Assembly (NCBI RefSeq): GCF_933775445.1
Contig: NC_065872.1
Span: 22,258,001-22,322,000, forward strand
Reading direction: 5' to 3'
From: Argentina anserina
Taxonomy: Eukaryota > Streptophyta > Magnoliopsida > Rosales > Rosaceae
Length of the DNA: 64,000 bases
Position numbers and translations under genes: made by a program
In this document: positions 33,605 through 45,818 of the stretch, one piece after another
How positions within the stretch are numbered: position 1 is the first letter of the stretch
Layout of the letters: each line of letters starts with the position of its first letter
The notes under the pieces: generated by a model
Told to the model about the DNA's origin: nothing
What the model saw: only the letters and a program-made list of their open reading frames with translations
Database searches by the model: none

Positions 33605-36017
33605 TGTCACGCCCCCCAAATTTGAGACCACTATTATATAGAAATATGGTTCCCGAATTAGAGGTGTGACCTTAAAACCAATAAAATTTCTTCAATAAAA
33701 CTGATAGAAATATATGTCTAAATAATACTTTTATTAGAAAATAGAATCAGAGTTAGTTTAAAATACAATTGATTTAGAAATACTGAAATTTAGCGAAGAT
33801 ACATGAGTCTCGCATTTATTGTCTTGAAATAATAATTGAATAAAAACCATCATTTTATTTAGTAGATTCATCCCATTCCTCAAACATCTACTCATTACCT
33901 GAAAATAAGATTGTGTAGCATCATGAGTAACACAGACCCAGTAAGTACATAATACATTCTTATAATAATTTGGCTAATGAGAAATTCAAATATGAACGAC
34001 CAAGTAAAATGTATCAAGAACCAGATATATTTGGTCACACGAATTCTTACTTATGCATATAGATATCCATATCAACATCATAATATTCAATCAATTGGGT
34101 GAATTTTCAAAAAAAACTAGTAATAAATCACAAAGTCACATGTTAGGATTCACGTTTACCCAAAACACGGATAAACCTCAGCATATCAACACTAAAGTTT
34201 GTATATTCAAGGTCAATTCTCCTATAAGTATAATAGTGCACTATCTGTAGGGATTATGGCCTAAGGCTAACTCACAAAGCACTAAACAATTTTACCAGCA
34301 ATTCACTTAAGCACGGGGTAGTACTAATCACCCGGCTTCACACCCCCAACTCAATAACGTCAACAGAATATCACAAAGTTTAGTAATTAAGATAATATTT
34401 AAATAATAAAAAAATATATATAATCTTACACCAAGATATAAATACTTATCAATAACTCAATGTATGCATGAAATAAACAAGTTAATAAACTTGAAAGTAA
34501 ATGTGCAAATAAAGTAAATGTACTTTAAATTAAAAGTAATTAGATAATATTAGTTAGTAGTCAAAAGATTAGTAGTCATTTCTCCCATAATAAGGAAAGT
34601 GTTTGTCCAAAGTAGCAATTGTTATTCAAATAATAGTGTTAAACTCTGTCAACTTTCCGTATCGATAACTCAATCAATAAACGTCCAAATTAGGCAAGTG
34701 AGGAGTCTATGTTCAAGGATTTTTCGTAAGGAATCCAATAGGATAAGTCATACAGTCTAGTTCAAAGTCATTGATTCAAAAAAGTTCAAACACAGTAGCA
34801 GTGCAGAAACCGATCATCAAGTTATCATCTTAGATGTCTACATATTTTACTTGTAACAAAAATTTTATCATTTCTTCTGGAACTTTCCAGATTAAAAGTA
34901 AAGGTTTTAAAATTTAATTTGATATAAAGTTTGTGGAAAATGGTTAAGAAATGAGTGAGATATGAGTTTTTAAAATTGTGAGTGCTACAAAATATTTTCA
35001 GTAAGTTTATTAAGTTTAACTTTGATTAGCCATAACTTCTCAATTTCCAAACATTTTTTAGTGATCCAAAAGCCTAAATTGAAACATTTTTCAAGAGGAA
35101 TGTAATGCTATTATTACCTTAGACAAACTCAGATGTTATAAAATACGAAAATATAACTCTTACCAAAACATGATCTTTTCCATTTTATCCTTAGCTATAC
35201 ACTTTGATAAATCTTAAAAGACAAAAGATTATAAGGATGTAAGATATACTTACCTTGAAGTTTCAGGAGTGAAAGGAATGTTTTGATGTGGATCCAAAGT
35301 TGGATTACTTTAGTAAAGAAGGAACTTGTTTAAGAGAGAAAGAATGAAGGCTATAATTTTAGCTTGAGAAACATTAGATGGTTGAGTTTTCTATCAACTA
35401 AGGGAACTCTAGACTTGCATGATTTCTGATTTTGAAGTGTAAAGAAAACTTGAGGCACCTCACAACTATAAATAGGCCAAGAAGGAACACAAAAGTTCAA
35501 TTCTCACATACCATTCTCAATAATTAATATTGAGTAATGACCTAGCTAGTTAGTGTGGTTGTTGGCAAAGAAAAAAATAGTGTGATGAGGTAAAACATAA
35601 AAATAAATCAGTTAGGTTCAAAATATATTGGCATAAAGATTATATATATATATATATATGTAGATATAACAAACACATTTATATGTGTTATTCTGAAAAG
35701 TAAAAGAATTTAGTATATTCATTTCTCAAGGTTTTCAATATATTTACACTATCTAATACTAATATAATACATAAAAGATAATATTATTAGTATTAGTCTT
35801 AAACTTGATTACAAAGTATTGAGTATACGCAAGAATATGAGCTAACATATTCAAATCGTGGTTTAATACTTACAAAAAGAAATTTTCTATCTTTGAAAGT
35901 ATTTACCTTAGCATCATTGATTTCTAAAGAGAAATATTAGAAGACAAATTGAATTAATCCTAAGTTAATATAACCTTAGACTACTAAATAGTAAATACGA
36001 AATTTCGGGGTATTACA
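33605..36017. mobile_element. Solo LTR, 2.4 kb
   Basis: TGTCACGCCCCCCAAATTT at the left and AAATTTCGGGGTATTACA at the right end are related inverted termini, flanked by the perfect 5-bp duplication CTGCA (33600-33604 and 36018-36022). There is no internal PBS, PPT or coding sequence. It contains a short (TA)n at about 35640-35658. The size and TGTCACGCCCC start suit a Ty3/gypsy LTR. Confidence 0.75.
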
Positions 36018-36067
36018 CTGCAAGCCATAGCTTATGGTTCGAAAACATTGGTTCATTGGAAGCCTAA

Positions 36068-36668
36068 TGTCGCACCGCGCCAAACTTAACCATTTTTACC
36101 TTGAGCATTTTTGAAGCAAGCATGGGTCAAGGACAGTTGCGGAGAACACTTGAGGATTCTAGGCGCATCCGGAATATAGCGGAACTCTTTAAAACTCTTT
36201 GGAAGTTCATAGAAGGTTCTAGAAGGCATTGGAAGTCTCCGGAAGAATGTGGAAGCCTTGGAACGTCTCCGGATTTCTCTAGAATCATGGTGAGACTAAG
36301 GGACCAAGACCACTCCGGAAGTCTCTAGAATACTCAAGGTAACTCTTAGTCTTGTGTAGACTTGTATAGAAATATCTAGAGTCATCTACACTTGTACATA
36401 GTCCTATAATTCTCTAGAACTATAGAGGTAGGATGAGGAGACCTATAAATAAGAAGACACCTCTCACATTTGATGCATCAAGTAAGAAGCCTTCAAACAT
36501 ACTTGTAAACACTTGTAAACTTTCTTTCTTTAATACACGTTCTCTTTAAGAGATATTATATTTGTCTTTGTATTGTTTTAGCCAGTTGTTGCAAGAGTAA
36601 GGATGACTTAACATAAGGGAGTTTCTAAGGCCGCACGAGTAGTATAGCAAAAGAGTAAGCTCGTAACA
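36068..36668 (+). repeat. 5' LTR of the deleted chromovirus
   Basis: 601 bp. CTATAAATAAG near 36443 is a TATA-type box. The primer site TGGTATCAGAGC follows at 36671. Confidence 0.88.
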
Positions 36669-36707
36669 GGTGGTATCAGAGCCGAAGTTCGATCAAGAGG
36701 TGACACA

Positions 36708-37238
36708 ATGGCAAAGAACGACAATCATGCTAGTAATGTTTCCGACGACACGCAAGAGAGGGGTCGCGAAGAACTTGTCAATCTGACGGATCCAAAGAAG
36801 GAACGGCTCAAGGACATGTTAGCTTTAATCGACTCACGACTAACTCAACTGGAGGAGAGCATGAATGGCATGGGGACCTAGGTGGAAGACTTGGAGGCGG
36901 AGGACGCCGCAATCCACACTGCGATCAAGGGCATGCTGTTCAAGCTAGAGAAGTCCTTGCGGGGCGAGATAGGCAAGGTTCGCAAGGAGTTCATGGGGGA
37001 ACTCGCCCGGATGCGAGAAGTACAAGAAAGGGAGTATAATAGCATGCTTACACGCATGGAGGAGATGCAGGCAGATCCTGCAATCATAGAGGCAATGCAG
37101 GCAGATCTTGCACTATGCAAGCACGCACTAGCCGCGAAGGCTAGTAGCAATAGCACCGTAGAGGCCAAGGGAATCAAAGTGCCAAAGCCAAAGAGCTTCG
37201 GAGGGATGCGCAATGCTCGAGGTATGAAAGGTGCATAA
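36708..37238 (+). pseudogene. Gag N-terminal fragment of the deleted chromovirus
   Basis: ATG 36708 opens MAKNDNHASNVSDD. An in-frame TAG at 36879-36881 interrupts the frame, which then continues (VEDLEAEDAAIHTAIKGML...). The N-terminal half is a charged helix. PKPKSFGGMRNARG at the end is where related gag proteins enter the core domain; here the deletion junction follows and the frame stops at 37236-37238. Confidence 0.75.
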
Positions 37239-37620
37239 GGGCTTGATTCGCAGGTATGAAGGGCAGTTTGAGGTAATCAAGCGCGTAGGCAAAGTTTCAT
37301 ACAACCTTAACCTCCCGCCCAAGTTAATGATACATCTGGTCTTCCATGAGAGTATGTTGAAGCCCTACAATGAGGACGAGGAAGACCCATTGCGGAGAAT
37401 ATCGCATCGAGCACCTACAACGGTTGTCACCAACTTCGACAAGTAAGTCGATGAAGTACTCGCAGATCGGATCATTCGACGTCGAGGCGTGCCAAGTTAT
37501 AAAGAGTACCTCATCAAGTAGAGAGGCATGCCCAATACGGAAGCAAGCTGGGAGTCCGATGATACGCTTTGATAGTTTAAGGAAAAACTCCAGCAATATG
37601 AGGAGCAAGGCGCGATGAGG
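37220..37620 (+). pseudogene. Integrase C-terminus and chromodomain fragment
   Basis: The frame reads YEGQFEVIKRVGKVSYNLNLPP, then VFHESMLKPYNEDEEDP, the integrase tail. After an in-frame TAA at about 37444 comes VDEVLADRIIRRRGVPSYKEYLIK, another stop where a Trp is expected, then RGMPNTEASWESDDTL. This is the chromodomain that defines chromoviruses. Confidence 0.8.
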
Positions 37621-37646
37621 ACATCACGGACATAAGTGGGGGAGAA

Positions 37647-38247
37647 TGTCACACCCCGCCAAACTTAGCCATTTTTACCTTGAGCATTTTTGAAGCAAGC
37701 ATGGCTCAAGGAAGGTTGCAGAAAGCGCTTGAGCATTCTATGCACATCCGGAATATTGAGAAACTCTTTAGAATTCTTTACAAGTTTATAGAAGGTTCTA
37801 GAAGGCATTGGAAGTCTCCGGAAGAATGGGTAAGCCTTGAGACATCTCGGGATTTCTCTAGATCCATGGTGAGACTAAGAGACCAAGACCACTACGGAAG
37901 TCTCTAGAATACTCAAGGTAACTCTTAGTCTTGTGTAGACTTATATAGAAATATCTAGAGTCATCAACACTTGTACATAGTCCTAGAATTCTCTAGAACT
38001 ATAGAGGTAGGACGAGGAGGCCTATAAATAGGAAGACACCCCTCACATTTAAGGCATCAAGTAAGAAGCCTTCAAGCATACTTGTAAACACTTGTAAGCT
38101 TTTTTTCTTTAATACAAGTTCTCTTTAAGAGATATTCTCTTTGCCTTTGAATTGTTCTAGCTAGGTGTTGCAAGAGTAAGACTAACTTAGCATAAAAGAG
38201 TTGCTAAGACCGCACGAGTAGCATAACAAAAGAATAAGTTCGTGAAA
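37647..38247 (+). repeat. 3' LTR of the deleted chromovirus
   Basis: 601 bp, the same length as the 5' LTR with scattered substitutions. It is preceded by the purine tract. Confidence 0.88.
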
Positions 38248-41200
38248 CTAGGCATATCAACAACCAATACCAAACCTCTATTTTACACTTCCTTGAATGG
38301 TTCACTGACTTTTTCGAACCCGAATGCTACAAATTTTAGGAGTAAGTAAATAGGGGTGTTAAGAATCCAATGTCACTGGTCTCACTATCGAAACCAATTG
38401 GAAATGCACCTAACCGGTCGGAATACTCACTGGAGGTCAATAACCAATTGTGTCAAACGGTTTACCATGTTCTAAGTCTCCAAATGCGCTCAAATTTTGT
38501 AAGTAGTCTTGGATGTTAGGAATCAGTGGCCGCAAGTAGCACCTCAATATCCCACCTAAAAGTAGGTGAACCAGTTCCAACAATGACAAGTCCGCAATTT
38601 GTAAATCCTGAAATCTTAGGCTTTTTCAACTTTTGTCATTGTTTTGGGTGCTCCATAACATCTAAGTGTTATGGTTTGAGTGTAATCATGATATATGTAT
38701 CAACACAACATATTTTATCCTCAAAGTGAATCATGATAAGTCAAGTTCGGCTTCCATCTTATGTCTCATTCTCTTTAGTGTAGGAGGGTGTATGCCACTC
38801 CTAAACTTTACTAAAGAATAGACTTGGAGATTGAGCATAGTAAATGAAGGATCATAGAGGGGGCTTATGCACTTGTTAACGCATAGATTACATCTCCATT
38901 ACTTCAGAGGAATTTTATTGATCTGTTTAACTTCTTTGCTCAAAAGAATAGTCTATACGAGTCATCAATTCATTATTCCGAATCACAGTATCGTGAAAGA
39001 AGACAATTCACACTATTTAGACTCATGGGATGCGCTCCGGCATTAGAAGCGATACATAAGAACTCTTTCACAATGAGTTTGTAGGTGATAAATAATGTTG
39101 GCACAAGGATTGTCCTCAAGTAGCTTATCGTCTCACCAATTTTTATGTATGGTATCATTGTGAATTCATCAACGTAGACAAATACTATGTCAAAAACCGT
39201 TTCATAGGTTCAATTGCTCTTTTGATGCATAAAAGCATGTGACTTGAATCATAACGCCACAAGGCATATAAACTTGAGCACTAAACCACTCTTTGATTCT
39301 TTTCTGATGATGTAGTCATCATAGTCACAATAGATTAAATACTAAATCCATTAATAGCTTTCATTTTAGCTATGCACTCAATGTCTCTTTAACATATTCA
39401 TAAACAAGAATATTGAGACAAGTAGTCTTAGATCAAGACATATAAATATCACAATATAAAGCTCGGCAAATGCATTGATATATTCCTAAATGACCACTTA
39501 ACGTTACTTAAGGGTTTTAAACCCTCAAACGTCATTCATGAGTGATTTTCACATGCAAATATCATGCATATACACTATAGATCCAAATACAAGGATCGAT
39601 GTTGACTAGGCATACCAAAAACGGGTTGACGGCATCAAAAAAATAGAGCTTAAAAGGCTAGGAGTTCATGAGGAGGCCGTGCAAGGGCTGCAAGGGGTCT
39701 CGGAGGGGGCTGCGAGGGGGGGGGGGGGGGCTTGCGGGATGCCTAGGGGCTAAGACAAGAGCTCGGCCAATTTTTGATGCCATTAGGGGTAAAACTGGGC
39801 GGCGGACGAAACATCTTGGCGATACTAACAAAGCCGCAACTCGCAAACCTGTTATAGTTTGCCACTCCCCTAATCTTGTACGAGCGTTAGTTCAATTCGA
39901 ACTTTATGAAAAACATCACTGTATTTTGAAACGGTGTGTTATAAAGTGCATTACATGACATGTAACACTACAAATCATCACCAAAACTAGGTAGAAACAT
40001 GTCATACAAGACATCAATCAAGGCTTCATTATGCCAACGAGGCATAAATATGCTACAACAAGCATTGTCGGTTCGAAATAAAACCGAGAGCAAACGCTCA
40101 TGGCTCGGAGTCCTTCGGCATTTTGCAATGCTAGTTTGCAAAGTGTTGATCAAAATCAATAGATGATGACCTAATCCCCCAAAGATTATGGAGAACCAAA
40201 ACATATGTATAATAACAACATCAAAGATCATATAAGTGTGCATTGCGCCACACAAAGATTGTGTAAGCCTGACTTATGCCAGAATTAAAGCTGTAGGCTT
40301 ATGTAAGTAGTACCATGTAGTATGTAGTGCGTTGCATTGCATTAACATATTGTTTTTGGTAATGAAACCATAAATGCATTGAGACATTCTTGTATGTTCG
40401 TTTACTTGAACTAATGAGAATTTTATAGCTAACAATTGTATTGTAATATTGATCATGAAATCAATTCAAAGTGTAATGACTAAGTAACTATAGTCACACT
40501 TGTGCGGTGAATACATTCACAAAATCTTGGGAAAATACACGGATTTGTAGTCATTCAGACTATTAACCGAAGCATTTATGTTTCATCATTTTCATTTTAT
40601 AGCTGCAATGTATAATTGCTTTTGTAATCCATGTAATAGTGAGAAGATATTCTCATGTTCTTCTATATAACGAGTGTCTTGTTTCAAGAACCTCTCATAT
40701 CTCGCTCTTATATATTTTTACCATAATGTTTCTGTCTTTCAATGGAACGATGTTGCACCAAAAGAAATTAATCTGGACCAGGTGCATAAACACATCCAAC
40801 ATGAACATGCCAAATTTCAAGCGCATGTTTTGGTCAACAAGAGGGAAGATTCATTAGTATCGATACGATACAACTTCGAAGTACTGAATTGTAGGTCAAG
40901 TCCCAAAGTATGGTAACTCAATTCAATAAACTGTGACAAATTTCGTCACAATGGTATAAGTGACAATTTCAGTCACAAACCGGTGGTATAAGCGACAATT
41001 TCTGTCGTAAACCAATGTTTGTCCCATTTTATTTTCAAACATGTAGCTACAGACAACGGCTATAGAGTGTAACAACGGTACTCCCAGCCGCTCAAAAAAA
41101 TTGGTACCAGGAGAATCATATCCATGTATACCACCCGAGAAGTGAAAGAATCGGGTTGAAAAAGAAATAGAGGTTGAAAGTCCCCGATGAAAGACAAAAT

Positions 41201-41836
41201 TCAGAAGAATTTAATTTCCATGAAAACAACAACGTTAATTAAAAATATACTTGATTATTTCCCAAATAAACATTGTATATGTGTTGCTCTTACTTGATTT
41301 CCACGAATATGTGCCGTGAAGTAACTCTTGCCATTCGAATTTGTATCGTCATGTGATAAATTTCACCAAAATGAAAAACAGATGGTTAGTTTAAATTCAT
41401 GACATAAATAAAACAGTAAAATTAATAGAATTACTGAAGTAATAGTGGGGTAAAATAAATAAAAAACTTTGTTTTTTACTGGGGTAAAAATTACCATGTC
41501 TCTTTTACCAATTTACGGATTTACCAGAAGAGGTTTCAACCAAGCCGGGTCGACGCTAGATTGGTCGGGCTAGGTCAGATTATCAAATCCGGGCCGAGGA
41601 CGCTGTGGCACGGAGGAGTTCCGACGAACGTCGAGATCGAGGGCGCGAGTTCCGATCTGTGAGTGGGACCGTCGTGCGGTGCCAGATCGTCGACATGCAG
41701 CCGGGTCTAGGTCGAGGACTAATGGGACAAGAAGTCCAATCATGGCAGTTCAGAGGAGATGCGCAGCAGCGTCATCGATGCAGATGCAGAACCCTCTGAG
41801 GACTAGACCTATGAACTCAGGGTTAGAACTACGTGC
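38248..41836. other. Degenerate non-coding sequence, likely old retroelement interior
   Basis: No gene is supported. It lies between the deleted chromovirus and a copia-type 5' LTR at 41837-42038 and may be the interior of that element. A G15 run is at 39716-39730. Two 32-bp near-copies (GTATAAGTGACAATTTC / GTATAAGCGACAATTTC) lie at about 40955-41018. A frame at 40674-40916 has no known motif. Confidence 0.35.
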
Positions 41837-42038
41837 TGATAACGTGTTACAGAAGAATGTAATACGCATCATGATAGGGAGAAGCATCATCTTTATTCAT
41901 TGATAAGGGAGGCCTTTATATAGCCATTACATTGAGTATCCCGTAGATTCGTGGATTATATATCATTCCTTATCTAAACTAACCTATACTAATTAGGACA
42001 AGATACACTAGAAGATTACGAAGAGTAATTCTCCTACA
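41837..42038 (-). repeat. 5' LTR of an old copia-type element (202 bp)
   Basis: On the minus strand it runs TGTAGGAGAATTACTC...CACGTTATCA, with a TATA box (TATATAAAGG) at about 41913-41922. It aligns end to end with 22194-23090 minus its MULE. There is no polypurine tract on its outer side, so it is the upstream LTR and its interior lies to the left. Confidence 0.75.
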
Positions 42039-44857
42039 ACAAACCACGGTTTGTCCCTATGAATATTTATTATTTTAAAGAAAATTTTAGTCAAACTAAT
42101 TATCATTTAGTAAAAAACAAAACATAGGTTTTATAAATTATTGTGGCCTGAATAGTCATCACACACCCCTTTGTTGAGACATAGCATCAGTGACGAGGTC
42201 ATGAGCCTAAATTCAAAACTCGTATGCGGCATAGAACTACGGTCAAATGGTAAAAAAATATGCATATTATGACTAACACAAGCATATGAATAGCCAATGA
42301 AATAATCTAATCTAAAATATAAAAGCATTGATATATAGTAATAGGCTTACTCTGCAACCCATGAAATAATCTTTGGTAATAAACTTAAATGGTAAAAAAG
42401 ATGCATATTGTATTACTAACACAAGCATAGGAATAGGCAATGAAATAATCTTTTTTTTGTAGGAGTATGAAAATAGGCAATGAAATAATCTAATCTAAAA
42501 TATAGAAGCATAAACATATAGTAATAGGCTTAATTTGCAGCCCATTATAGCATTCAAAAGGGAGCACAACCCAAAAGAGTCACCTTGGGCCCAAAAACTA
42601 GGTCAGGTCAGTCCCCACCTTCCTTCATCGTGCTCGGCGTTCAGCCAAGCTCCGTCTGATGCACACCACTGTCGACTAGCTGGTATGCACAGCCATCAAC
42701 AGTTGCACCCTAACACCAAGCCACACCGCCGCAAGTCTGCACCCCTACAGAGAAACCAAAACCCAGAGAACTGCCTTGGCCACATCACCAGCGATCGAAG
42801 TCAATGGCGTCGTCGCACAAGGAGTGATCCTAAAGAGAGTCAATTTCCGACCACCAAACACGCCACCATTGCCTAAGCCCAGCCCAGACCCAGCTCTCAA
42901 TCCCTCAGATGAAACCTCTAGGAAAGACTCCTTATGGTCGATAATAATCTAAAGGAATCCCATCCGGTAGAATACCTTGCGAAGACAGTAAGGCTAGCGG
43001 CCCAACCACGCGTCCAGGTACCATCAGACGAGACATAAATTGAAGAAGTTTGGCGCTTGGGTTTTGTTGGTGTGCTCAATGGAGAGATATGGTTTTTTAG
43101 TTTTTGAGAATAAAGAGAAACTAATTATCATTTGGATATTGATTATTGTTATTTACTAATTCTAAACACATGCGGTTCATGTTAATCAATTCAGTGCCCA
43201 ATATCACTTTTTTTTAATGGAGTTTGTGTACTCCTTAAACCTATTAGGAAAACAAAATAGCAGTTGGTGATTGTAACAACACGTTTGCACTCATACGAAT
43301 GCTTGCCATAATACTTATCCTCCACAACCAAGAAGCTCTCTTTGGGGACTTAGGGCGCTTATTGTAGAATACTGTCGGGCACACGTTCATACTTGTGGGC
43401 ACGTATCACACTAGCTACCTAACACCTACGCTACATGAGTATCAACCATAGACGTTGATGCACATATATTGTTCGAAACAAGTGCATGGAGCTTCTCTAG
43501 TTCACCTTGTGAACCTTCACTGCCATTGATTTAACGAAGCGTGCAATGCATGCTCTGTTAGTAAGAACCTCCCAAAAATGACGTCGGAAAAAAAAACAAT
43601 CACTTCGAAACTGGCGCAACACATAAGGTTCTCGACTCTTTGAGAATCCAAGTGATGAGGATGCAAGAGGAATGATATTGATGTACCGCCCCAATTCAAC
43701 GCCAGTTCATAGTCGGCGGAAGTCCTTACCAAGTCCGGTCTTCGTGGCGTAGGTTTGATAGACGGGTTTGTTAAACCTACATAAGTTTTGCAGAGTCGCA
43801 TCTAACAATCGTTTATTGATTAGCTTTAGGCTATTCTCTTAATTAGATTTGCTAGCGGAGGGGAACCCATAATGAGTCGGAAGAGTCTTTTTTTCCCGAC
43901 TTGTGTTTTCAAATGCAATGACAACAATGTTAATTTTCGACAAGCGCATCATAGCTGCCAACAACTGTTCTCAACGCCCAGGCACCCACTCTTTTGATCT
44001 ATCAACAATTTGTCATAGCCCACGTTCACCAAAACCCATCAAAGAATTATGTGCGGTTTTGTTTAGTATTTAAGGTTTTGGATCATAAGGGTTGAATGGG
44101 AGCAGTTTCTAGTTTGATCTGGTTAACGGTGGGCATAGTCGGCTGCAAAAGGCAACCACCGGCTGGCAGTGACGGAGACGTCTGGATTCTCGCAATCTGT
44201 CATACTTGGACTTTGAGCACAGAACAATGCCTCCACATGTCAATTGTTTTGGTCTTCAACTGTTTCTTGCTAGAGAACGAAAAACATAGGAAAGTTGTCT
44301 TGGTTGAGAGATGGTGGTTCCAATAAGAGGGGTAATTTGGTCAAACTCACGCAAATGGAGTGTATAATGTAAAATTAGGAGTGTAAATTTCAGTTCTTTT
44401 AAAAAATAGACCTGTACTAAGTACCAATTTTGAGTTTAGGCTTATAACCACTTGTGTCTAATATTTAGAGCACTGCAGAGGGGTGTGTAATACTTATTCA
44501 GACCTCAGTTTTAAAACCCATTGATTTGCCACAAAAATAAAATTCAATTCCAAACTAAACTGTATTTTCTAAAAACATGTTTGGAGGGGGCTAATATTAT
44601 GGACAAAGTTTGAGCATGTAATAATTGAATCTCATGCCCCATAATCCCATATTGCACAAAATGCCCTTCTTCTTTAGTGGTTTTTGTTTGTAATGTTGTT
44701 TTATTTTCAACCCAAAAGAATCAAATTGTACCGAACTGTACAGTGCTTATAAGCAGAAGTCGACCGGACCCGACCAACCATTTCAAATTCCGAATGGTTT
44801 GGAGTGATTTATTTGAGAATCAGAAGTACTTGTTTTTCACGAGTACTTGGTTGTGAA
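42039..44857. other. Intergenic with a local duplication, no gene recognised
   Basis: At 42240-42535 an AT-rich segment (AAATGGTAAAAAA, then GCATATT, then ACACAAGCATA, then CAATGAAATAATCT) is duplicated with indels. The Pro/His-rich frame at 42535-42876 and the GC-richer stretch to 43070 show no known domain. The remaining sequence to 44857 shows nothing supportable. Confidence 0.4.
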
Positions 44858-45790
44858 TTGTGATGGCTCTGGCATCAGGTGCTGCCTGTTCGAGCTGGGA
44901 AAACGGATCCTCCTCAGAGAACAATCAGCCTGTCCCGGCACTGAACCCTGGACGGTTCAGCCCCTTCGTTCTCTATTGTTGTTGGCGTGCCAATACCTTT
45001 GAGTTAGGTACAAATGTTGCTTTGGCTGACAATGTTTGCGCTCCACGTACTGTCTTCCTCTTAGACGATTGCTCCGCAGTTGCTGATAAACCGCTGAAGT
45101 TCGAATGACCTATACAAAACCGGAGTTGCTAGGTACCTTTCACTCCACCTCAAGTAGATGGCCGATCTTACTTTTGACCGCTTGGGGAAAAGCAGAGCTT
45201 ATATTGTGTCGTTAATAGCAGGACTCTCTCGCGAATGAAATTTGCTGACTAGTGCAGGCTTTGGGTTTGCTAGAAGCTAGGCTAGCGACTCGATGGACTT
45301 GACTCGAATTGCCGAAGTTAATCGGACTTGTTGCTACATGCAGCGCGAGGCGTACATCTGGGTAGCTCCGCTCCGATGGGAGACTTGGTTGCCGAAGTTA
45401 ATCGGACTTTTACTCCGTTGGGAGATTTTGACTATGCGGTTGCGCGATAGTTTGTTTGACGTTGCGTGTCTTATTCTGTGCCTTCAACCCCTTTATATAA
45501 AGAACACAACTTGTTCTTTCTTGCGAATCAAGTCCTCAGAACCTCCTAGTTGATTAAGATTCACCTTCTTTAATCAACTCAGATTCTACACGGTGATAGT
45601 CCCCTACATCCACTCTAATTTGACAGGGAATCTTGCTCTGTCATCTTCTTTTCCGCAATCTCAGGGCCAGAGGTTGTCGCGATATACTTTTCCCAAATAC
45701 CAGGGCTAGAGGAAATCTTACTTTATGATATACTTTTCCCAAATATCCGGTTAACGGGCCTAAGTGGTCTAGATAATACCGGAGTATTAT
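44858..45790. other. Unclassified repeat-like segment upstream of the CHORD-like gene
   Basis: It has GCCGAAGTTAATCGGACTT twice, 78 bp apart (about 45313 and 45391), a palindromic CTTTATATAAAG near 45491, and a duplicated ATACTTTTCCCAAATA block (about 45685 and 45731). It could be LTR-derived. A frame at 44862-45108 starts MALASGAACSSWENG but has no recognised domain. Confidence 0.3.
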
Positions 45791-45818
45791 TTTAGGCCCA
45801 AACACTGCCGCTACTCCA

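Larger units (their letters stand above)
36068..38247 (+). mobile_element. Internally deleted chromovirus (Ty3/gypsy), 2.2 kb
   Basis: The two LTRs of 601 bp each (36068-36668 and 37647-38247) start TGTCGCACC and TGTCACACC. A tRNA-iMet PBS lies at 36671-36682, and a polypurine tract (AAGTGGGGGAGAA) at 37634-37646. The 978-bp interior joins the N-terminal part of gag to the C-terminal part of integrase with its chromodomain. Protease, reverse transcriptase, RNase H and most of integrase are gone. A clear target duplication was not found. Confidence 0.88.

Noticed and set aside
42535..42876. Pro/His-rich 113-codon frame
   Set aside because: No homology recognised. It could be the antisense of a LINE leader but that cannot be supported.
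44860..45108. Possible first exon of the CHORD-like gene (MALASGAACSSWENG...)
   Set aside because: No splice path to 45819 could be argued, and the region has repeat features; left as unclassified.
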